From Rossellomorea aquimaris TF-12 (GTDB taxonomy: Bacteria > Bacillota > Bacilli > Bacillales > Bacillaceae_B), in contig NZ_LQXM01000025.1 of the NCBI RefSeq assembly GCF_001648555.1, positions 124,001 through 188,000 on the forward strand: 64,000 bases of DNA, in the 5' to 3' direction. The position numbers were made by a program, and so were the translations under genes. Positions within the stretch are counted from its first letter, which is position 1, and every line of letters begins with the position of its first letter. A model generated the notes under the pieces. That model saw only the letters and a list, made by a program, of their open reading frames with translations, was not told the origin of the DNA and did no database searches. Shown here piece by piece: positions 16,709 to 25,789 of this stretch.

Positions 16709-18784
16709 ATGGAGTTGATTACGCGTTCGGGAATGGAAAGGACAAAGAAATATGTTAGAGCTTTTGTGATTGTGAGTCTATTTCTATCGGTTCTCGCTTT
16801 GGTAGGGGTAATTGGGGTTCTCACATATGCGAAGGTTCAAGGAGCGCCACCCCTTGCTGTCCCGCAATCCACTCTACTTTATGGAGATGATGGTTCAGTT
16901 ATTGGGGAGACCAATGCTGGAGAAAAGCGATATTGGGTAGACCTGAAGCACATCTCTCCTGCTCTGATTGAAGCCACTATTTCTATTGAAGACAAAAGCT
17001 TTTATCAGCATTATGGATTTGACCTTAAACGAATGGCTGGAGCTGCTATTGCTGATGTGAAGGCCATGGCGAAGGTTCAAGGAGCCAGTACTATTTCTCA
17101 ACAGTATGCTCGTAATCTATTTTTATCACATGATAAAACATGGAAAAGAAAAATATCAGAAGCCCTTTATACAATCAGAATCGAAATGAATTACTCGAAA
17201 AAAGAAATTCTTGAAGGCTATTTAAATACAATTTATTACGGACATGGTGCCTATGGTGTACAAGCGGCTAGTCAGTACTATTTCGGTAAGGACGCAGACA
17301 AGCTAACCCTTGCTGAAGCTTCTATGCTGGCTGGGATTCCGAAAGCCCCGGGACATTATTCACCCGTCGTTTCTATTGACCAAGCGAAAAAGCGGCAGGA
17401 ACTCATTCTTCAATCCATGGTGAAAGATGGATTTATTACGAAAGAGCAAGAGGCTGTGACCAAACAAAAAGTCATCAACATTACAGGAGAGCACGCTCAT
17501 CAAACCGTTGAAATAGCACCCTATTTTCAAGATGTAGTAAAAAACATTCTTCGTTCACAGTTAGGAATTGAAGAAAGAACCATTGAGATGGGCGGATTGA
17601 AGGTATATACGACTCTTCAACCGAAACATCAGGAAACAGCTGAAAAAGTTGTAAAGGAACAAATCCCCGAAGAGTCAGAGATTCAATTGGGTTTTGTCGC
17701 CATGAACCCTAAGAATGGTCATGTGACAGCTTTAGTAGGAGGCAGGAATTACGAAGAAAGTCCGTTTAATCGTGCTGTTCAAGCTATACGTCAGCCTGGT
17801 TCTACGATTAAACCACTCTTATATTATTCTGCTCTTGAACAAGGCTTTACTCCTTCGACAACTATGAAGAGTGAGTTAACATCCTTCACCTTTGAGGATG
17901 GAAAAGAAACCTACACGCCTCATAACTATAATAATAAATATGCTGAGGATGAAATTACGTTAGCCCAGGCGATTGCTTTATCAGACAACGTCTATGCCGT
18001 TAAGACCCACCTTTTTATTGGACAGGATACGTTAACAAAAGCCGCTCATGAAAAGTTCGGTTTAACAACAAAGGTAAAGAAATACCCATCCTCTGCACTC
18101 GGAACGTCTGGAGCACGTGTCATTGATATGGTAAACGCATATAGCATTTTCGCAAACGGTGGCTACAAAGTGAAGCCTGTATTTATCACGAGAGTTGAGG
18201 ATTGGTCTGGAAATGTCATTTATGAAGAGAAGAACAAGAAGAAGCAGGTTCTCGATTCTGACACGGCCTTTGTGATGACTCATATGTTAAGCGGAATATT
18301 CGACCCTAAGCTTAATGACTACTCTACCGTTACAGGTATTCAAATTCGAAAGGATGCCACTCGTCATTATGCAGGAAAATCTGGAACAACAAATACAGAT
18401 AACTGGATGATCGGATACTCCCCACAGCTGACAGCAGGAGTTTGGACAGGATATGACCAAGGAAAGGAAATCTCTCTTGTAAATGATAAGTACTATGCTA
18501 AAAAGATTTGGGTCCATTTTATGGAGGAAGCGTTAAAGAATGAACCCGTCAAAGCCTTTAGACCAACAAAGGGTGTCGTTGGCGTTGCTGTTAACCCTCA
18601 TAACGGAAAACTCGCAACGAAAGACTGTCCCGTACAGCGTTTCACGTACTTTGTAAAAGGGACGGAGCCTACTGAATATTGTACAGAGCATATAAAAGAT
18701 ACGGACACTCCTAAGCAGTCGGAACCTTCTCATAAAAAAGAAAAGAAGCCTTGGTATCAGAAAGTGAAGGATTGGATTTTTTAA
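16709..18784 (+). CDS. pbpG: class A penicillin-binding protein PbpG
   Basis: Bifunctional peptidoglycan synthase of 691 residues, the length of B. subtilis PbpG. One N-terminal membrane helix (VRAFVIVSLFLSVLALVGVI) is followed by the GT51 transglycosylase domain (SIEDKSFYQHYGFD, QGASTISQQYARNLFL) and the transpeptidase domain with RQPGSTIKPLLY (SxxK, about 364), LSDNVYAV (SxN) and KSGTTNTDNW (KTG box). A short basic tail (KKEKKPWYQKVKDWIF) ends the protein. ATG 16709 follows AAGGTGG; the GTG at 16697 overlaps that site. PbpG contributes to spore germ-cell-wall synthesis in B. subtilis; a sigma-G-like promoter upstream agrees. Confidence 0.93.
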   Translation: MELITRSGMERTKKYVRAFVIVSLFLSVLALVGVIGVLTYAKVQGAPPLAVPQSTLLYGDDGSVIGETNAGEKRYWVDLKHISPALIEATISIEDKSFYQHYGFDLKRMAGAAIADVKAMAKVQGASTISQQYARNLFLSHDKTWKRKISEALYTIRIEMNYSKKEILEGYLNTIYYGHGAYGVQAASQYYFGKDADKLTLAEASMLAGIPKAPGHYSPVVSIDQAKKRQELILQSMVKDGFITKEQEAVTKQKVINITGEHAHQTVEIAPYFQDVVKNILRSQLGIEERTIEMGGLKVYTTLQPKHQETAEKVVKEQIPEESEIQLGFVAMNPKNGHVTALVGGRNYEESPFNRAVQAIRQPGSTIKPLLYYSALEQGFTPSTTMKSELTSFTFEDGKETYTPHNYNNKYAEDEITLAQAIALSDNVYAVKTHLFIGQDTLTKAAHEKFGLTTKVKKYPSSALGTSGARVIDMVNAYSIFANGGYKVKPVFITRVEDWSGNVIYEEKNKKKQVLDSDTAFVMTHMLSGIFDPKLNDYSTVTGIQIRKDATRHYAGKSGTTNTDNWMIGYSPQLTAGVWTGYDQGKEISLVNDKYYAKKIWVHFMEEALKNEPVKAFRPTKGVVGVAVNPHNGKLATKDCPVQRFTYFVKGTEPTEYCTEHIKDTDTPKQSEPSHKKEKKPWYQKVKDWIF

Positions 18785-18806
18785 GCTACACACGTGGAAT
18801 AAAACG

Positions 18807-18840
18807 AAAAACCTCGGGTTTGTGCGAACCCGAGGTTTTT
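18807..18840. terminator. bidirectional terminator after pbpG
   Basis: Perfect 14-bp stem AAAAACCTCGGGTT / AACCCGAGGTTTTT with a 6-nt loop. It serves pbpG (+) and probably also the convergent ywhD (-). Confidence 0.85.
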
Positions 18841-18949
18841 CATGTCCTAGTTTATGTGCAAACTGTGATTTAAGTGTACTTTTTTTCTTACATAAGAGCA
18901 AGATGTGAACGACACATTCAAAAAAATGTCATAGTTTGTTCACAAAGAT

Positions 18950-19462
18950 TTAGTTAGGCGAAACGGTTAATGCCTCTTTTAATTCAGGCTTTGAACGATC
19001 CCACATACCTTCATCATGGTTTTTCAAAAATTCTGCCATAATCATTTTTGACTTATCATCCATGTGATCCACAATAATATGGCGCTTGATGGATTTATCC
19101 ATATGATTCACGTGCTCTGGCATGGATTTGTAGCCTCGACGCTTTTCACGATTGACGACTAATTCACATGCTGTAACACCTGCATAATAAGGTCCATCCT
19201 CCATACGGTCAATCGTTACCCACATTAACCAATATGGCTTTCCTCCTGCTGAATCCTCACGATTATTCGTAAACTTAATCCCTTTTTCAATCGGACTTCT
19301 TGCGTGCATTGCTCCAATTTCGATCGTTGCTTCCCCTTCTTCTACATCAATCATAACGGGTGAAACATTATCAAGACTTAAGGAGCCAACACCGTAACCA
19401 CCGTGGCCATCCGTAGGGTCATTTTTTATAATATTAAATCCAATATTTTTTTTCTTTTCCAT
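18950..19462 (-). CDS. ywhD: YwhD family protein
   Basis: A 170-residue soluble protein of the YwhD family (N-terminus MEKKKNIGFNIIKNDPTDGHGGYGVGSLSLDNVSPV). No catalytic motif is recognised; VMIDVEEGEATIEIGAMHARS and YYAGVTACELVVNREKRRGYKSMPEHVN are mixed alpha/beta segments. Function unknown. The ATG follows AAGGAG. It lies 24 bp after ywhC on the same strand, as in B. subtilis, and converges on pbpG. Confidence 0.85.
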   Translation of the reverse strand: MEKKKNIGFNIIKNDPTDGHGGYGVGSLSLDNVSPVMIDVEEGEATIEIGAMHARSPIEKGIKFTNNREDSAGGKPYWLMWVTIDRMEDGPYYAGVTACELVVNREKRRGYKSMPEHVNHMDKSIKRHIIVDHMDDKSKMIMAEFLKNHDEGMWDRSKPELKEALTVSPN

Positions 19463-19486
19463 CGTTTTTCACTCCTTCTAGACGAT

Positions 19487-20173
19487 CTAGCTAAAAATTG
19501 AAAAGATTGTGGTAAAAATAATGCTGAATGCTTGGCTCGTCGCATTCATTCCGACTTGTAAAAAAGGCCAAATGGTATATTCATCAAGAGGCGTAATGAC
19601 AAGAATAAGAAACAGTAATATCCCATATTGTTCATATTGGCTAAGCTTAGCCCTTACATGATTCGGGGATAAATCCTCAATAATGCGGTACCCATCTAAA
19701 GGAGGGAACGGCAATAAATTAAACACAAATAATAAGACATTTAATTCTACAATCATTTGCAAGAGATCAATGACAAAAGGAGGAATCCCTGACACTCCTG
19801 TCACTCCGACAAAGAAATAAAATATCCCAAATGCAATAAAAGCAATAAGGAAATTACTTAACGGACCGGCTACTGATACCAGTACCCCGGCTAGCCGTGG
19901 ATTCTTAAATCGAGAACGATTAACAGGTACAGGTCTCGCCCAACCAAATCCAGCCACTAATATTAAAATCGTTCCAATTGGATCTAAATGTTGAATCGGG
20001 TTTAGGGTCAGCCTGCCTTGATCCTTCGCTGTTGTATCCCCAAACTTATAAGCCACATACGCATGAGCAAATTCATGAACCGTAAAGGCTAGTACTAAAG
20101 CAATAACCACAAACGGAAGCTCTTCTAACCGAAAGATGGATATTGACTCAAATAACTGGCTAATTGTTTCCAA
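19487..20173 (-). CDS. ywhC: site-2 protease family membrane metalloprotease YwhC
   Basis: Intramembrane M50-type zinc protease, 228 residues. The HEFAHAYVAYKFGD motif (HExxH) lies in the first membrane segment pair, and NLLPFPPLDGYRIIEDL supplies the third metal ligand (PPLDG, the usual xLDG). FGWARPVPVN is conserved in the YwhC subgroup. About five membrane helices. Substrate unknown; it is not the larger RseP/RasP form, as there is no PDZ domain. The start is TTG 20173 after AAGGAG; it probably forms an operon with ywhD. Confidence 0.88.
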   Translation of the reverse strand: METISQLFESISIFRLEELPFVVIALVLAFTVHEFAHAYVAYKFGDTTAKDQGRLTLNPIQHLDPIGTILILVAGFGWARPVPVNRSRFKNPRLAGVLVSVAGPLSNFLIAFIAFGIFYFFVGVTGVSGIPPFVIDLLQMIVELNVLLFVFNLLPFPPLDGYRIIEDLSPNHVRAKLSQYEQYGILLFLILVITPLDEYTIWPFLQVGMNATSQAFSIIFTTIFSIFS

Positions 20174-20389
20174 AGTATGTACTCCTTTTTAAAAAATGAT
20201 TTACTTTCTTATTCCATAGTATACAGAAAAAATCCTGCCTTCATGACCTTTTCCCGTTTATTTAAAATCTCTCTTCACCACTATAACAAACTTGCCCAAT
20301 CAATCCCTAAAGATTACATTAGAAAGGTAGGCAGGAATGATAAGCCTATCACAGATTGTATCAAATCAAAGGGTTAGGAGCGAATCAAT

Positions 20390-20575
20390 ATGCCTTATAT
20401 TACAGTAAAAATGCTCGAAGGACGTTCTGAAGACCAAAAGCGTTCCTTAGTCGAAAAAGTCACCCAAGCCGTCAGCGAAACTACTGGTGCACCCGAAGAG
20501 AAAATCGTTGTGTTTATCGAAGAAATGACGAAAGGTCACTATGCAGTAGGCGGAAAAAGATTGAGTGATCAATAG
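20390..20575 (+). CDS. ywhB: 4-oxalocrotonate tautomerase family protein
   Basis: A 61-residue tautomerase. After Met removal Pro1 (MPYITVKMLEGRSEDQKRSL) is the catalytic base, and the conserved Arg residues of the active site can be seen at EGRSEDQKR. B. subtilis YwhB has weak phenylpyruvate and 2-hydroxymuconate tautomerase activity; the physiological substrate is unknown. The start follows AGGAG. It is divergent from ywhC across a 216-bp gap in which I see no gene, only an inverted TCCTGCC/GGCAGGA pair about 100 bp apart. Confidence 0.9.
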   Translation: MPYITVKMLEGRSEDQKRSLVEKVTQAVSETTGAPEEKIVVFIEEMTKGHYAVGGKRLSDQ

Positions 20576-20682
20576 AAAAGTGGAGGAGCCTCGAGCTACT
20601 GGAAGTGTTTGTCGATTTGTGTCGATAAATCAGTACTTCACAAATAAAATGGGAATTTCGCAAATATCTCCTCCAAACAAAT

Positions 20683-20722
20683 AAAGAGACTACTCATAAG
20701 TTCGTCGAGTAGTCTCTTTTAT
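20683..20722. terminator. bidirectional terminator between ywhB and ywgA
   Basis: AAAGAGACTACTC / GAGTAGTCTCTTT perfect 13-bp stem with an 11-nt loop, A- and T-flanked, between two convergent genes. Confidence 0.85.
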
Positions 20723-20737
20723 CATATAAAACGTTCT

Positions 20738-21247
20738 TTATTGAACGGTTTTTTTCTGTTTTAATCCTTCAATGTAGCTGAAGGCTTCTTCAATTTCATC
20801 TTGAGTGTATTTCTGTTTACTTTTAAGAGTGAATACTTTCTCTACCACTTCTTCTTTAGATAAGGTATCAAAATATAAGACCGTTGAAACGAGTTCAAGA
20901 AAGCGTGCTGATTGTTCATTCATATCCGTTAAACAATCGTCTAGACATGGCATTTCTTTTTCATATATTTGAAGAAATTCTTGTCCTTCTTTCGTGACTG
21001 AATAGCGATATTGATAGTATCCGCCCTTTTTCTCCTTTATTTCCGAGATAAATCCCATATTGCAGAGTTCCTCTACTCGTAAAGTCAGTTCCTCTGAATA
21101 GGGACCATAAAAGTGAAATTGGAATTTTTCCTGGAAGGGGAAGGAAAGCTTCTTGGCGATGAATATCATTTTCTGAAGCTTCTTTCTTCCCACGACTTCA
21201 CCTGAGGCTAAAAAGGCGCTCATTAGTTTTGCATGATCTTTCAACAA
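20738..21247 (-). CDS. ywgA: YwgA family protein
   Basis: A 169-residue protein with an N-terminal winged-helix-like segment (HAKLMSAFLASGEVVGRKKLQKMIFIAKKL) followed by FQFHFYGPYSEEL, the hallmark of the YwgA/DUF4065-related families. Function unknown; a DNA-binding or toxin-regulating role is only a guess from the fold. The start is probably TTG 21247, with TAGGAG upstream. It lies 60 bp after ywfO on the same strand. Confidence 0.82.
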   Translation of the reverse strand: MLKDHAKLMSAFLASGEVVGRKKLQKMIFIAKKLSFPFQEKFQFHFYGPYSEELTLRVEELCNMGFISEIKEKKGGYYQYRYSVTKEGQEFLQIYEKEMPCLDDCLTDMNEQSARFLELVSTVLYFDTLSKEEVVEKVFTLKSKQKYTQDEIEEAFSYIEGLKQKKTVQ

Positions 21248-21307
21248 TGTTCGTCATCTCCTACTCCTGTATTACGTTTGTAAGATCCTCAATTGGCTGC
21301 TGGTCGT

Positions 21308-22609
21308 CTAAGATTGTTCTAGAATCGCACGTATTTGTCTCTTTATATTTTTCTTTGATGATTCGTCATATAATAAATCGGAAGGATAATATAGCTTATG
21401 GTCTGTTCGACGCTTCCCCGAGATGGAGTCTACAATATCTGATTCTCTCGACAACTCTCGTAATTCATCGTTTCTCATCAGTAAATGAATGGGAAGTCGT
21501 TCTTCTTCTTCACCTGGACGATAGAAATCGTATGGTAAATCGGAAGATGAGTCCACCACTAAATAATACTCCGGGTTGATACCTGCTTTTTTAAAAAGGG
21601 TTTCCAACTCACTATGCTTCCTGTATTCCTTTGCAGGATCAAATTCCACATATTTATATAAATTCCGATTCATAAATCTCTTACATAAATCTCTTAAAAT
21701 CGGATCCTCTTCTTCTTGCCAGATTTGAAAATAAAACATAATGACCGCTTCATCCAGCTTCAAATAATCCTCTAAAGACACCTCTTCTTTAAATAAAGAG
21801 TAAAAGTGGAGAGGACTTTGTTTAAAAGCGTAATCCTCTTCATGAAGCTCCTTGGCTCTATGTAAAATCTTCGTTAAAATCACTTCTGCACTTCTTGATA
21901 CTGGGTGAAAATAAACCTGCCAATACATTTGATATCGGCTCATGATGTAATCTTCTACAGCGTGCATTCCACTTTGTTTAATCACCACTTGATCTTCTCG
22001 AGGTCTCATCACTCGCAAAATTCGTTCCATGTCGAAGTGACCATAGCTTACCCCTGTAAAATAAGCGTCGCGTTGCAAATAATCCATCCGGTCTGCATCG
22101 ATTTGACTTGAAATCAAACTGACAACAAGCTTATTCTCATAAGTTTTGGCAATGACTTCTGCCACATGCTTTGGAAAATCAGGTTTTACTTTTTGAAGAA
22201 CAGCATTTACCTCTGTATCTCCTAAAATAATTTCTTGGGTAAAATACTCATGATCCAAATGGAAAACTTTTTCAAAGGCATGAGAAAAAGGACCGTGTCC
22301 AAGGTCGTGCAGCAATGCAGCACAGAGGGAAAGGAGTCGTTCTTCTTGATTCCACTCGGGCCTTCCAGCAAACACATCATCGACAATTCGTCGAATAATC
22401 TCATATACGCCAAGGGAATGATTAAAGCGACTATGCTCTGCTCCGTGGAAGGTTAAGTAGGTAGTTCCTAGCTGCCGGATTCTGCGAAGACGCTGAAACT
22501 CTTTCGTTCCAATGAGATCCCAAATGACCTGATCTCTTACATGAACATACCGATGAACAGGGTCTTTAAATACTTTTTCTTCATGTAATTTCTGCTTGGC
22601 ATACTCCAT
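21308..22609 (-). CDS. ywfO: HD domain phosphohydrolase YwfO
   Basis: A 433-residue HD-superfamily protein related to dGTPases and SAMHD1. Metal ligands: HSRFNHSLGVYEIIRR (first His), LLHDLGHGPFSHAFE (HD pair) and SSQIDADRMDYLQRDAYFTGV (distal Asp). B. subtilis YwfO hydrolyses nucleoside triphosphates under allosteric control; a (deoxy)nucleotide triphosphohydrolase role is therefore likely but not readable from this sequence. The ATG follows GAGGG. Confidence 0.9.
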   Translation of the reverse strand: MEYAKQKLHEEKVFKDPVHRYVHVRDQVIWDLIGTKEFQRLRRIRQLGTTYLTFHGAEHSRFNHSLGVYEIIRRIVDDVFAGRPEWNQEERLLSLCAALLHDLGHGPFSHAFEKVFHLDHEYFTQEIILGDTEVNAVLQKVKPDFPKHVAEVIAKTYENKLVVSLISSQIDADRMDYLQRDAYFTGVSYGHFDMERILRVMRPREDQVVIKQSGMHAVEDYIMSRYQMYWQVYFHPVSRSAEVILTKILHRAKELHEEDYAFKQSPLHFYSLFKEEVSLEDYLKLDEAVIMFYFQIWQEEEDPILRDLCKRFMNRNLYKYVEFDPAKEYRKHSELETLFKKAGINPEYYLVVDSSSDLPYDFYRPGEEEERLPIHLLMRNDELRELSRESDIVDSISGKRRTDHKLYYPSDLLYDESSKKNIKRQIRAILEQS

Positions 22610-23049
22610 TTTTTACCCTCTTCCTAAACTAGCATATTTCTATTATAGCGACTTATTTTCCAATCTTCATCTCGAAATCTGTCGAAAAAAATAGATATTT
22701 GGCTGATAAGCAATCAGTAGCAAGCGTTCCGTCTGTTCAAAAAAATTTCGCCCCTTGACAAAAGATATTTATCAGCCTGTGACTATGGTCTCATATGTAC
22801 TCTTTTTATAGTTCTCTACTTGATATGTAGTTTCCTTTAACAAGAATGTACAAACCCATTTTTTATTTTCTCCAAAACTTTACGTGTTATTCCTATGGAG
22901 TTGTTTTTGAAAAGAGAGTAGTGGTTGATTGCTTAATATGACTAATATAAATTCCTAACACGTCTAGAAAACAACATTTTCTTAAAATGTGTAGGGATCG
23001 ATTTTTGCTTGTTTTGTAAAAATACTTTTTCTTTCGTTTGTTTTTTCTC

Positions 23050-23194
23050 AATAAGCTCTTTTACGAAAAACTCTTTTAGATGATGAGAGGAACTGCATAG
23101 AATCCTTCGTAAGTAAGCTGATGAGGCTCGGCCGAACGCTAGCTGCAAGCGAAGCAGTTCCCCAAAACATCTATCAAATACTGGTTGACAGAGG
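23050..23194. repeat. degenerate copy of structured intergenic repeat (family B)
   Basis: Aligns with 28073-28245 over its length (AAGCTCT, GGAACTGC.TAGA, GAGGCTCGGCCGA, TGGTTGACAGAG) but lacks an internal 26-bp block. The hairpin arms GATGATGAGAGGAACTGC and GCAGTTCCCCAAAACATC still pair in part. A 68-residue frame on the minus strand here is repeat-derived and not annotated. Confidence 0.75.
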
Positions 23195-23253
23195 CATCGC
23201 GAAGGTTATTTAATAAAACACCAATTCTTGCGAAAAGAGCCAATCAAAAAGAA

Positions 23254-23277
23254 AAAACTCCCCTTATGGAAGTTCTT
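23254..23277 (-). terminator. terminator of DUF1450 gene
   Basis: AACTTCC / GGGAGTT stem followed by TTTTTTC on the minus strand, 3-25 bp after the stop. Confidence 0.65.
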
Positions 23278-23279
23278 CT

Positions 23280-23504
23280 CTATTTCTTTATTTTTTTCTG
23301 AATCTTTTCCATCAGTTCTTCTTCCGTCAACGCCGCAACTGGACGATTATTGACAAAAGCGAATGTCTTTTTTCGTCCTGGACCACAATAAGACTGGCAA
23401 GCGATGTCGATCGGTGCCTCCGGGTCCATCTCTTTTAATTTAGGAATTAAGGTTTTTAGGTTTACGGCCTGACAATCATCGCAAACACGAAATTCGTTTG
23501 CCAT
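23280..23504 (-). CDS. DUF1450 family protein
   Basis: A 74-residue small protein of the DUF1450 (YuzB-like) family: [14 protein letters not shown] and [23 protein letters not shown]. The spaced Cys residues (CxxC near residue 8, then CQSYCGPG) suggest a thioredoxin-like ferredoxin-type fold or metal binding. Function unknown. The ATG follows AAAGGG at good spacing; it is a single gene with its own terminator. Confidence 0.85.
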   Translation of the reverse strand: MANEFRVCDDCQAVNLKTLIPKLKEMDPEAPIDIACQSYCGPGRKKTFAFVNNRPVAALTEEELMEKIQKKIKK

Positions 23505-23752
23505 CTGTCCACAACCCTTTCTATCTATTGAAATGGTATGTTGCTTTATTTTTTCGTTCTAAACACCGATTTCTAGAATACAGTTTCCTGCAATGTTTTG
23601 CAAGAGAACACAACTTCCAGGTTGTGGGATTTATACTCTCACAACGAAACTAGTAGAACAAAAAATAATTTTAACATATTCGTATAAAAACCTATAAAAC
23701 TGACCATCCTTTAATCAACGAGTCATTTAATTATTTTATGGGAGTTGAGATT

Positions 23753-24550
23753 ATGATGATGAAAACTAGACAAGATGCTTGGACCGAAGAAAATGATTTA
23801 TTACTAGCAGAAACCGTTTTACGACATGTCCGTGAAGGCAGCACACAGTTAAATGCCTTTGAAGAGGTGGGAGACAAGCTGAATCGAACTTCTGCTGCAT
23901 GCGGCTTTCGATGGAATGCTGTCGTTCGTCACCAATACGAAAAAGCTCTTCAACTAGCTAAGAAACAACGCAAGCAACGTCACCGTTTACTTGGGAAAGA
24001 CCAAGGCGGCAAGAAGAAGCTATTATACCAGCCACCAACACCTTCCTTCGATGATTTAGATGCTATGTCTCTATCAATGTCTGAAGCTGATGAGGAAATG
24101 GAATTCTCCTATGAAGACTATGTTCCAGAGACTGAGAAGCAAGCAAGTGGGAAGCAAGATGTAGAAGTAAGCGAGGAGAAAACATTTATACCACAAGCTC
24201 CAGCCACAACCCATATGGTCAATCCAGCTGGTTTACGAGGAGAAGTAACCCTTGAAAAGGTCATTGCCTTCCTACAAAATTTAGCTCATTCGAACACAAA
24301 CTCTGATATTGTAAAAATTGAGAATCAGAGATTAAAGCATGAACTGGCTGAAATAAGACGAGAAAATCAAGAGCTTCAAAAGAAAGTAAACGAGCTGGAA
24401 AATAACACGGTCACCATGCAGGAAGACTACGAGACCCTTATGCAAATCATGAACAGAGCAAGAAAGCTTGTATTATTCGATGAAGACGATGCCAAAGCAC
24501 CACGCTTCAAAATGGATCGCAATGGAAATTTAGAAAAAGTAGCTGAATAA
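23753..24550 (+). CDS. rsfA: prespore-specific regulator RsfA
   Basis: A 265-residue RsfA-type transcription factor. The N-terminal Myb/SANT-like domain ([23 protein letters not shown] ... [15 protein letters not shown]) is followed by a basic stretch ([20 protein letters not shown]), an acidic linker and a long coiled coil (about residues 190-240, [20 protein letters not shown]). In B. subtilis RsfA is made in the forespore and modulates sigma-F genes. Start: ATG 23753, because GGGAG lies 9 bp before it; ATG 23738 has no site. No convincing sigma-F promoter is seen in the 248-bp upstream gap. Confidence 0.9.
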   Translation: MMMKTRQDAWTEENDLLLAETVLRHVREGSTQLNAFEEVGDKLNRTSAACGFRWNAVVRHQYEKALQLAKKQRKQRHRLLGKDQGGKKKLLYQPPTPSFDDLDAMSLSMSEADEEMEFSYEDYVPETEKQASGKQDVEVSEEKTFIPQAPATTHMVNPAGLRGEVTLEKVIAFLQNLAHSNTNSDIVKIENQRLKHELAEIRRENQELQKKVNELENNTVTMQEDYETLMQIMNRARKLVLFDEDDAKAPRFKMDRNGNLEKVAE

Positions 24551-24558
24551 GTGATACC

Positions 24559-24605
24559 AAGCCAGCGTGCCTTGCTAAAATGAGGGGTATGCTGGTTTTT
24601 TTGTT
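24559..24605 (+). terminator. rsfA terminator
   Basis: CCAGCGTGCC / GGTATGCTGG 10-bp stem (two wobble pairs) followed by seven T. Confidence 0.75.
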
Positions 24606-24640
24606 GCAATGAGGAGGGAATGAACTGCTTTAAGCTCGCG

Positions 24641-24731
24641 ATTGGGCCACTTAGACTCCGATTTGGGCCGGAATTCCGCATAATTGGGCCACTTCTTATT
24701 ACATTTGGGTCGGAGCCTAGAAATATTGTGC
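24641..24731. repeat. degenerate tandem repeat, exact 21-bp period (TTGGG core)
   Basis: The core (A)TTGGGYC occurs at 24642, 24663, 24684 and 24705, with a decayed TTGTGCC at 24726: five units at exactly 21 bp. About 8 bases per unit are conserved, while the remaining 13 differ. On the minus strand the period reads as seven-residue units of the form WPNxxxx, but no start site supports translation. Confidence 0.75.
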
Positions 24732-24756
24732 CAAATTGTGAACAATAAGCTCCCAC

Positions 24757-24798
24757 AAAAAAAGCCAGACTCCATTTCTACTAAAGTCCAGCTTCTCA
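24757..24798 (-). terminator. lipL terminator
   Basis: AGCTGGACT / AGTCTGGCT 9-bp stem (two wobbles) followed by T7 on the minus strand, about 20 bp after the lipL stop. Confidence 0.7.
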
Positions 24799-24819
24799 TC
24801 TATTACATTATGAATACGT

Positions 24820-25665
24820 TTAAACACCTAGTACTTTCTTATTCCGGTCAACTACACGTTCATAGTAGGTTTCATACATGGTGTACTCTTCACCCTGTAG
24901 GGTACTCCCGTAAAATTCTCCACTAAACCCTTTTAACGACTGCAGGAAACGAAGCATGACATCTTGAATCGATAACTCTTCTCCTAACAATTCAGAGAGA
25001 GAGGCCATGACTTCAGGTTTTATGGTAGGGAATGTGAATTTCGAGGTTTCGTTCTGCAGGCCTACCTCATAAAAGCGTTGAATAAGTCTTGCGCGCTCAG
25101 AGCCGCTCCCATTTACACAAAGGTAGACTTGAACAGCTACACCATTCCGAATTCTCCTTTGAGAAATTCCTGCAAACTTCTGATCTCCAATGCTTAAATC
25201 ATAGCTTCCTGGGCAATAGGATTCTGAAATCTCTTTCGCTTCTATGTCCACGTTAAAATCCTTGAACATATCTTTTACAAGAAGCCACATAGCATCATAG
25301 CCTCGATTAATGTCTATTCCTTTTTCTGAATCAGGGAAAACTAATGAAAGATTTAGGACGCCTTCGTCTAACACTACTGCTAATCCCCCGGAATTTCGTA
25401 CTATATAGTGAAAGCCTTCCTCTTCCAGTACCTTTAAGGCATCAGAGAGAAACGGCAGCTTTGTGTCCTGTATACCTAATACAACCGTTTGATGATGAAC
25501 CCATGACCGTGCAGTCGGGTCTGATTGTGACGCTCCAACAGCTGTACACAATGTATCATCCATTGCGAAAGACTGTAACGCCTCAAACATCGGGCCTAAG
25601 CTCGATTGATCAATCACTCTCCACTTCTCTTGGCGGAGCAGTGCATACGCCTTTTCCATTTCCAT
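24820..25665 (-). CDS. lipL: octanoyl-[GcvH]:protein N-octanoyltransferase
   Basis: Lipoyl-assembly amidotransferase, 281 residues like B. subtilis LipL. It moves octanoyl groups from GcvH to E2 subunits of 2-oxoacid dehydrogenases. Conserved: [61 protein letters not shown] and [23 protein letters not shown], in which the SYCPGSYD Cys is the acyl-enzyme nucleophile. Start ATG 25665 after AAGGAG; a longer frame to 25749 is not supported. It is downstream of pta on the same strand, separated by a terminator. Confidence 0.94.
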   Translation of the reverse strand: MEMEKAYALLRQEKWRVIDQSSLGPMFEALQSFAMDDTLCTAVGASQSDPTARSWVHHQTVVLGIQDTKLPFLSDALKVLEEEGFHYIVRNSGGLAVVLDEGVLNLSLVFPDSEKGIDINRGYDAMWLLVKDMFKDFNVDIEAKEISESYCPGSYDLSIGDQKFAGISQRRIRNGVAVQVYLCVNGSGSERARLIQRFYEVGLQNETSKFTFPTIKPEVMASLSELLGEELSIQDVMLRFLQSLKGFSGEFYGSTLQGEEYTMYETYYERVVDRNKKVLGV

Positions 25666-25751
25666 ATCTCTTTCTCCTTCACTCTCAACATGCGAGCTCA
25701 TTATATCACAAAAATAGGACTGAGCTAAAAAGGGACTGAGACCGCACACTA

Positions 25752-25783
25752 AAAAAGCTGAACCCCTAAAGGTTCAGCTTTTT
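25752..25783. terminator. pta terminator
   Basis: AAAAAGCTGAACC / GGTTCAGCTTTTT perfect 13-bp stem, 6-nt loop, immediately after the pta stop. Confidence 0.85.
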
Positions 25784-25789
25784 GATTAT

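Larger units (their letters stand above)
22610..23279. other. 670-bp intergenic region with degraded repeats
   Basis: No credible gene. It holds an inverted pair GGCTGATAA / TTATCAGCC (22701-22709 and 22769-22777), a lone TTGACA without a good -10, and at 23050-23194 a degenerate copy of the structured repeat described at 28073. Confidence 0.7.

Noticed and set aside
20177..20377. 66-residue frame between ywhC and ywhB
   Set aside because: No ribosome site, and it starts within the ywhC ribosome binding region; this gap is non-coding in B. subtilis as well.
22755..22790. Plus-strand promoter TTGACA in the ywfO upstream gap
   Set aside because: No acceptable -10 at 16-18 bp and no gene or structured RNA downstream on that strand.
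22942..23148. 68-residue frame on the minus strand
   Set aside because: It is a translation of the degenerate family B repeat, has no ribosome site and no protein-like conservation signal.
24641..24731. CRISPR array
   Set aside because: Shared core of about 8 bp and remainder of 13 bp is far below CRISPR repeat size, and no cas genes are present.
24575..24799. Minus-strand frames with WPN/GPN-like seven-residue repeats
   Set aside because: They arise from the 21-bp periodic repeat; no ribosome site, and two frames are open equally, which argues against coding.
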